Source: Prevotellaceae bacterium UBA6974 (lineage in GTDB: Bacteria > Bacteroidota > Bacteroidia > Bacteroidales > Bacteroidaceae). From it: a stretch of DNA of 61,627 bases. The notes beneath the pieces are model-generated. The model was not told the DNA's origin. It ran no database searches and saw nothing but the letters and a program-made list of their open reading frames with translations. Position numbers and translations under genes: made by a program. The stretch is from contig DJYQ01000005.1 of the NCBI GenBank assembly GCA_002450165.1, forward strand, positions 1 through 61,627, read 5' to 3'. Each line of letters begins with the position of its first letter. The first letter of the stretch is position 1. This document shows, in pieces, positions 60,101 through 61,627 of this stretch.

Positions 60101-61378
60101 CAAACCGCGCTCACCCTTGACGGCAAAGTTCATCTTCTTGGTAGATACCCCCCTTGCATTCATCATAGCATTGGCATGCTTCAGGGTCTTTTCGTATTCG
60201 CTGTTGGCATCAGCCTCGTTCTTGCCGGCAACGTCGGCATATCCCAGCACGTCACCACCCTCGATATGAATCTTCAGGGCAGGGAAACGAGATATATTCT
60301 TTGTCAGGTCACCCTCGGCAGTGTACATAATCCACATGTACGAATTCTCGTTGCCGTTGTATATGATGTTCATTCCCGAGTGCAACTGTGTGCCTCCATA
60401 CCAATACTGGCGGTCAATCTCTGCACCGCTGCCGCCAACGATGTTAAGCTGGGTTCCAGATGGAATGTCGCCCTCGACAAACACATACATCAACTGCAGG
60501 GAATTCATCCATATACCCGTCGGGTTGTTCTGGTCACCCAACTGCGTTGATTTTACCTGATTCTTGATTCCCTGCCTGGTGTAGCACTTGTATTCGGCCA
60601 CACGGAACTGCTCGGAGATGGCAGGATTCAGCTCGTCACTCCATTTATTCTTGATACGCAGTACGATGGTTTGTATCTGCTCAGGCAGACCGTCACTTGT
60701 CATTATCGACTTCATCTGTTCGTCCGTCTTGCTGCTGTATGTACTTTTCAGTACCGTGCAGGCACCATCGCTGAAGTAGCCCTGTACAATAGGTGCATAC
60801 GTGCTTTCCTTGGCAACGATAGCCTCGAGCGCAGCCTTCTGTGCCTGCTCGGTGTTATAGTCGGCCTGTGCCTGTGCCAGGTCACTGGCATCAATGTCCG
60901 TAACCTCTTCAAACCGCCACCAGTTGGACTTGTTTCCTTCATCATTCCAGCCTACAACCACGTTGCTACCGTCGGCATGCAGTTGCATACCGTTGGTGAG
61001 CAGGAAGTGCTCGGCATTGGCAGTGTTCACCGCCAGCATTGTCAGGGTCATGGCATTCGTTACAGTCTTAACCTGTACCGAACGCGATGCAGTACCAATG
61101 TATCTCTGTGTCAGTGCGTTCTTGAACTGACCTGCCTTTGCGCAGTACCAAATCTGCTGATATGCCGAACTGCTGCCGGGCTCTACGGCATTAAGACCAT
61201 GAGAAATCCTGTTCTCCTGTATCACAAAGCCATGGGATACACCCTCGGCCGAAACTGCCTTGTCGGGATTCTGGTTCACTATCCTGTAGTATTTGCCAGC
61301 CTCGGGCGTTACCAACTGAGCCATTGCAAACATACAGAATACCCATCCAAATACGGATAAAAGTAGCCTCTTGTTCAT
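57197..61378 (-). CDS. M60-like metallopeptidase, larger paralogue with CBM32-like domain
   Basis: The ATG at 61378 gives 1393 aa with signal peptide (MNKRLLLSVFGWVFCMFAMA); the frame open to 61423 adds a polar, non-signal leader. Order: ricin-like N-terminal segment (YYRIVNQNPDKAVSAEG), linker, M60 domain with HESGH at 544-548 and Glu561 (HExxH-x12-E), a second sugar-binding-like region (YLQNFERGHFLTTNYS), then a CBM32-like domain near 1140-1290 (ALTVDLGEGNTLKAFTLRLV), and the tail VAYDLTGRKA...KGIVIVNGKKVVR. It is only distantly similar to the neighbouring M60 protein outside the core, suggesting different glycoprotein targets. Confidence 0.9.
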   Translation of the reverse strand: MNKRLLLSVFGWVFCMFAMAQLVTPEAGKYYRIVNQNPDKAVSAEGVSHGFVIQENRISHGLNAVEPGSSSAYQQIWYCAKAGQFKNALTQRYIGTASRSVQVKTVTNAMTLTMLAVNTANAEHFLLTNGMQLHADGSNVVVGWNDEGNKSNWWRFEEVTDIDASDLAQAQADYNTEQAQKAALEAIVAKESTYAPIVQGYFSDGACTVLKSTYSSKTDEQMKSIMTSDGLPEQIQTIVLRIKNKWSDELNPAISEQFRVAEYKCYTRQGIKNQVKSTQLGDQNNPTGIWMNSLQLMYVFVEGDIPSGTQLNIVGGSGAEIDRQYWYGGTQLHSGMNIIYNGNENSYMWIMYTAEGDLTKNISRFPALKIHIEGGDVLGYADVAGKNEADANSEYEKTLKHANAMMNARGVSTKKMNFAVKGERGLFLFPVDCYNQIWSSSTKWGYKIYKSMKFYDDVLKWEWSAMGWQDRVEAGEATGRECLDPGYGFAYYPSKINNLAATMMLYNGKNPYSSDNYTCMPSVGAVESSYNAERENFDTWCVGHESGHNNQSTINLPSSMESSNNYFSNIITYQWGYRMSRGMNFDENLQYWKTKTMFPQRSISMTLRMWYNLYLYYHLAGHNKGFTQKLHKLLRQSPLMFGGDGWYEGGGSDGNGGANMGQAANSWLKFYEKACEAAGEDLTEFFRLWGFFYTSQEAQYATQNPNNGKWYVYCGDYTSYYVESTQAMIDAAIARVKKKGYPENKQIMFIEDRLEAQERYDINATEGAIKPDNGGTIRTTEWLKKYHGDIGFFKYYQDGKMKLAKAEDYTYMVTGGEVKIKVKSGCENNGVGIIVYKEDGTIGWLSNRFNFTMPAEVAAGNYKVVIINADGSEVEIMNALDSDDPDVLKDVLTNAVNASKTYTNMSSNAKVGWYTTDAVANLKSLVTQANNAISSSDSEQYKTLAKQINAEMVDVESNGEKTQLENAGIYYLQNFERGHFLTTNYSCSETKTAASRWVLIPVKNEPGYFYLQNNSTKKYVNFYDGYSYNAATQQDATKFHMEDYGQGAFCFAFRNNKDKTMYINETPTWNGTISWSWASGSAWVIERYSYINPYVDTELMNKLIEDEKALVDMVAIYDATPHSVGLQVTDQASAGYLSCNLGPQAHSNPSYYTMSKLLDNNKYTFFFSAKPDEGVTPALTVDLGEGNTLKAFTLRLVTSTSNKPAKIIVRRSNDANTWYNVKTFTGQFPDAVKEFEQSVSTTTASRYFQFQFSEFQNEAAGYEGALRLAEFGMTTTDVINEMREEYKDIKSGTTPGTTLVANCKKHEATCEEALKGDPSPLSFLTPYKNLLNAYNKLAEAIGWQDFDPTGITNLDESGNTATGADGVAYDLTGRKAADNAKGIVIVNGKKVVR

Positions 61379-61530
61379 AGTAATTAAGTATTGTTTAGGT
61401 TTAGAATCATGCATTTTGCGCATGTAAATATACCTATTTTATTTTAAAAGTACAGCAGAACAATAGATTTTAACATAGCAAAACAGTTATAAGGATGATG
61501 GAGCAGTGATGAAGCAGTGATATACTGACA

Positions 61531-61564
61531 GAAAATCGGGACCCCCGTTTCCGAGAGTCCCGAT
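61531..61564 (-). terminator. Terminator after the gene at the window's right edge
   Basis: ATCGGGAC (61535-61542) pairs with GTCCCGAT (61557-61564); the minus strand then continues with TTTTC. An outer CTGACA/TGTCAG pair extends the stem. Confidence 0.8.
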
Positions 61565-61600
61565 GTCAGTTTTGTATCTTAAAGCTTATCGCCTGTAAGA

Positions 61601-61627
61601 TTACTTAATCACCTTCTTGCCGTTGAT
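61601..61627 (-). CDS. C-terminal end of another secreted protein with sorting-type tail
   Basis: The last bases read INGKKVIK-stop on the minus strand, the end of the same KGIYIVNGKKV tail carried by the two M60 proteins. The rest of the gene lies outside the window; a third M60-type or related surface protein is plausible but cannot be shown. Confidence 0.7.
   Translation of the reverse strand: MNGKKVIK

Overview
The window looks like a chromosomal segment of a gut-type Bacteroidales bacterium, most likely a Prevotellaceae or a close relative. The evidence is: repeated promoters of the Bacteroidetes form (-33 TTTG/TTG, about 19-21 bp, -7 TAnnTTTG) with little Shine-Dalgarno signal; a 286-aa primary sigma factor of the Bacteroidetes type; type V fimbrillin lipoproteins; GldH; an HU protein with a Gly-rich tail; and secreted proteins ending in a 'YDLxGRxV...KGIYIVxGKKV' tail. 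Genus assignment is inference.

Layout. 1-2830: end of a BspA-like surface protein, a 55-aa peptide and a DcuB-type C4-dicarboxylate transporter. 2890-10760: an accessory, partly AT-rich island. It holds a DUF262/HNH nuclease paired with an EcoRI-family adenine methylase behind a roughly 300-nt structured leader, an unknown 265-aa protein with its own promoter, a Toprim primase/SF3 helicase flanked by two repeat arrays that look like origin iterons, and a HigBA toxin-antitoxin pair. No integrase, transposase or relaxase is visible. 10800-12060: an HU-family gene with a structured leader, two copies of a C/G-rich dispersed repeat (one now coding) and a 14-bp tandem array. 12073-15673: large secreted protein, small companion peptide, nadD.

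15758-20651 is a four-gene fimbrial lipoprotein operon (+). It converges on a five-gene, mostly ATGA-coupled envelope operon (-, 28374 to 20652) encoding a TPR-like protein, two DUF3575-type proteins, an OmpA-like protein and a triple-module outer-membrane barrel. 28512-32861: GH109-like oxidoreductase-fold protein, rpoD, glyS, FKBP lipoprotein. 32926-39225: IMP cyclohydrolase and the elongasome cluster mreB-mreC-mreD-mrdA-rodA. 39360-43049 (-): metF-holB-ricT-gldH. 43233-50365: glmM, nagA, a voltage-gated K+ channel, an M16 peptidase and nagB. 50423-53622 (-): DUF6057 membrane protein and a heme-motif TolB-like lipoprotein. 53756-61378 (-): two M60-like mucin-type metallopeptidases. The last 27 bases are the tail of another secreted protein.

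M60 peptidases, the GH109-like protein and glmM/nagA/nagB together suggest a lifestyle that uses host mucin glycoprotein and amino sugars (inference). No rRNA, tRNA, CRISPR array or insertion sequence was recognised.
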